Below, in pieces: positions 15,454 through 16,420 of a stretch of DNA of 16,420 nt (position 1 is its first letter; every line of letters begins with the position of its first letter). This DNA is from Anderseniella sp. (GTDB lineage: Bacteria > Pseudomonadota > Alphaproteobacteria > Rhizobiales > Aestuariivirgaceae). The notes beneath the pieces are model-generated. The model searched no databases. It worked only from the letters and a program-made list of their open reading frames with translations, and had not been told where the DNA came from. The DNA is taken from the NCBI GenBank assembly GCA_013041995.1, contig JABDRA010000017.1, forward strand, positions 1-16,420, given 5' to 3'. A program made the translations under genes and the position numbers.

Positions 15454-15479
15454 AATGTGGAAATATGACGCCGGTAAAA

Positions 15480-15492
15480 TAACGCTCAATTA
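15480..15492. repeat. Right att direct repeat, overlapping the 3' end of the YafK-type gene B
   Basis: TAACGCTCAATTA, identical to 12643-12655. Read on the minus strand it contains the last base of a Val codon, the final Asn codon, the TGA stop and six more bases of gene B. Integration here would leave the gene product unchanged, as is usual for tyrosine-recombinase elements. Confidence 0.7.
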
Positions 15493-16211
15493 ACCACGTA
15501 GGATTTGTCTGCAACCCGTACGCGCGGCACTTCGCGCTCACGCTCAAAAACATCATAACCCTGCTTCAGCATGGCCCAGAAATCGTGCCATTTTGTGCCC
15601 TTGTGCCGGTCAAGTGCGGTTTGTTCCAGCCGGAACGGAAAGGCATGCACCCGCACTGCTTCCTGGCCATTGTCGAGCGCTGCTTCCACAAGCCTGTAGA
15701 TCACTTCAACCTGATGGTCGCGCACCGCATAACACCCGATGGACGAACACCCGCCGTGCACCATCAAAAAAGACCCGGTGCGGCCAAGCGAACGGTCATA
15801 ACGGTTGGGAAATCCGAGATTGAACGAAAGATGATGCCGGCTGTTCGGGTTCAAGAGGCCTTTGGTCACCGTGTAAAACCCTTCCGGCGACTGCTTGTCG
15901 CCTTCCTTCAGCTTCGGCCCCAGATTGCCGGACCAGTTGCAAATTTCGACCGTCCGGTACAATTCCCAACCGGTTTTGCCTTTCAGCCACAGTTCAAGCT
16001 CGGAACTTTGCTTGAAAATGCGAATAAAGACGGGCATGCCGGGCTGGAGTTGCCGGGCATCCAGTTCCGCCCATGCCTGCTTCCTGTAGACTTCAGGATC
16101 GGGATGGCGCAGTCGTTCCACGATACGGCTCCCTTCGCCGGTGCGATAAAGCGCATAGCCGGTGGACGCCATGATAGCCAGCACCAGCATCAGTTTGAAT
16201 AATCGCCGCAT
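15486..16211 (-). CDS. YafK-type L,D-transpeptidase-fold protein, membrane-anchored (copy B)
   Basis: The 241-residue product from ATG 16211 begins MRRLFKLMLVLAIMASTGYALY, an uncleaved-looking signal anchor, so the domain should sit in the periplasm tied to the inner membrane. The YkuD domain shows His152 in MVHGGC and S-I-G-C160-Y-A, the probable catalytic cysteine, with PEGFY, LSFNLGFPN, SLGRTG and VHAFPFRL shared with copy A. Unlike copy A it has no lipobox or twin-arginine pair. Frames to 16235 and 16295 add residues before the hydrophobic stretch; ATG 16211 has GTGGA upstream and gives the normal n-region. The last codon and stop lie in the att repeat. E. coli YafK/DpaA is an amidase that releases Braun lipoprotein; the activity here is not determined. 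Upstream on the same strand is the probable accA. Confidence 0.9.
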   Translation of the reverse strand: MRRLFKLMLVLAIMASTGYALYRTGEGSRIVERLRHPDPEVYRKQAWAELDARQLQPGMPVFIRIFKQSSELELWLKGKTGWELYRTVEICNWSGNLGPKLKEGDKQSPEGFYTVTKGLLNPNSRHHLSFNLGFPNRYDRSLGRTGSFLMVHGGCSSIGCYAVRDHQVEVIYRLVEAALDNGQEAVRVHAFPFRLEQTALDRHKGTKWHDFWAMLKQGYDVFEREREVPRVRVADKSYVVN

Positions 16212-16346
16212 AAATCCACACAAGGCCACTGTCATTGATTCACGGGCAAGATCGCCGAGCAAAACGGCAAGTTTGCGGCGGATTCGTGAGCACAAGAGCG
16301 CCTATGGTCGTGCTTGGTGTTACCGCTGCCGGGCTCCAAACCGGGT

Positions 16347-16420
16347 CTAGCTCGCCAAAGTCCGCCCGATCGCCAGGAATTTTTCACGCCGCTGCTGACG
16401 CACCTCATCCTCCGACATGT
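16347..16420 (-). CDS. accA: Probable acetyl-CoA carboxylase carboxyltransferase subunit alpha, C-terminal end
   Basis: The last 24 codons before TAG are visible: MSEDEVRQQRREKFLAIGRT followed by LAS. An ending of the form QRREKFLAIGR is what I recall for AccA of Hyphomicrobiales, and a YkuD-family gene after accA is a familiar neighbour there. AccA with AccD forms the carboxyltransferase that makes malonyl-CoA for fatty-acid synthesis. No catalytic part is in the window and the ATG visible at 16418 is probably an internal Met, so this is a context-supported guess. The 135 bp between this stop and gene B have no clear terminator. Confidence 0.55.
   Translation of the reverse strand, partial: MSEDEVRQQRREKFLAIGRTLAS

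Larger units (their letters stand above)
12643..15492. mobile_element. att-bounded mini prophage remnant or satellite (integrase fragment + split terminase)
   Basis: A perfect 13-bp direct repeat bounds about 2.84 kb that holds an integrase-family gene reading inward from the left end, a 47-codon ORF, a terminase ATPase gene and a terminase nuclease gene, all plus strand, then a terminator and an AT-rich right end. The flanking genes are minus strand and related to each other. The right repeat covers the stop codon of one flanking gene, a usual insertion site for tyrosine recombinases. No capsid, portal, tail, replication or repressor gene is present. The integrase lacks most of its catalytic residues, so the element cannot excise by its own enzyme. 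Either it is the remainder of a prophage after internal deletion, or a minimal satellite that depends on a helper. I favour the deletion remnant, but the well-kept terminase genes leave the second open. Confidence 0.75.

Noticed and set aside
15451..15456. Perfect TATAAT as a plus-strand promoter
   Set aside because: No -35-like hexamer at 16-18 bp, and nothing to transcribe downstream in that direction except the antisense of gene B.
12643..15492. Anti-phage defence system carried by the element
   Set aside because: No nuclease, toxin, kinase, reverse transcriptase or other defence-type domain was seen; the nuclease present matches the terminase RNase H-like domain.
1..16420. CRISPR arrays, rRNA or tRNA genes
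   Set aside because: No regularly spaced direct repeats and no cloverleaf-like or rRNA-like sequence was noticed on reading; the att site is at a protein gene rather than a tRNA.

Overview
The window looks like chromosomal DNA of an alphaproteobacterium, most likely of the order Hyphomicrobiales (Rhizobiales). The reasons are the gene order (ppiC-type isomerase, argJ and mutT on one strand, secA divergent from them), the alphaproteobacterial form of SecA and ArgJ, and a YkuD-family gene next to what appears to be the 3' end of accA. I cannot name the genus.

Layout. 1-190: the start of an exported metallo-beta-lactamase-fold protein (minus, runs off the left edge). 327-1613: an MFS transporter (minus). 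1988-2125: a 45-residue single-membrane-segment protein too short for ordinary ORF calling. 2228-5110: mutT, argJ and a periplasmic parvulin-type PPIase, all minus; the PPIase has its own Rho-independent terminator, so argJ-mutT is probably a separate unit. 5111-5621: a divergent promoter region holding a perfect DnaA-box sequence inside a candidate secA promoter. 5622-9529: secA, overlapped by a Tat-type L,D-transpeptidase. 9546-9910: a non-coding, MITE-like element with about 30-bp terminal inverted repeats flanked by TA and containing strong internal hairpins. 9957-11750: an SLC13-type anion permease with two RCK_C domains, converging with a YafK-type L,D-transpeptidase (11758-12582, minus). 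12643-15492: a compact integrated element. 15486-16211: a second YafK-type L,D-transpeptidase (minus). 16347-16420: probable 3' end of accA.

The most interesting part is the element at 12643-15492. It is bounded by a perfect 13-bp direct repeat. The right copy overlaps the last codon and stop of the YafK-type gene at 15486, as expected for a tyrosine-recombinase att site at a gene 3' end. Inside are an integrase lacking its C-terminal catalytic half, a 47-codon ORF, and a phage terminase large subunit encoded as two genes, an ATPase and a nuclease. These overlap by ATGA, and each has a plausible Shine-Dalgarno sequence. A Rho-independent terminator follows. No capsid, portal or replication gene is present. 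Removing the element in silico places the two related YafK-type genes in tandem with about 66 bp between them, so the insertion appears to have split a tandem paralogous pair.

Functionally, much of the host DNA concerns the cell envelope: SecA drives export, the PPIase assists periplasmic folding, and three YkuD-fold proteins act on peptidoglycan or its attached lipoproteins. ArgJ (arginine synthesis) and MutT (nucleotide sanitation) are housekeeping genes.
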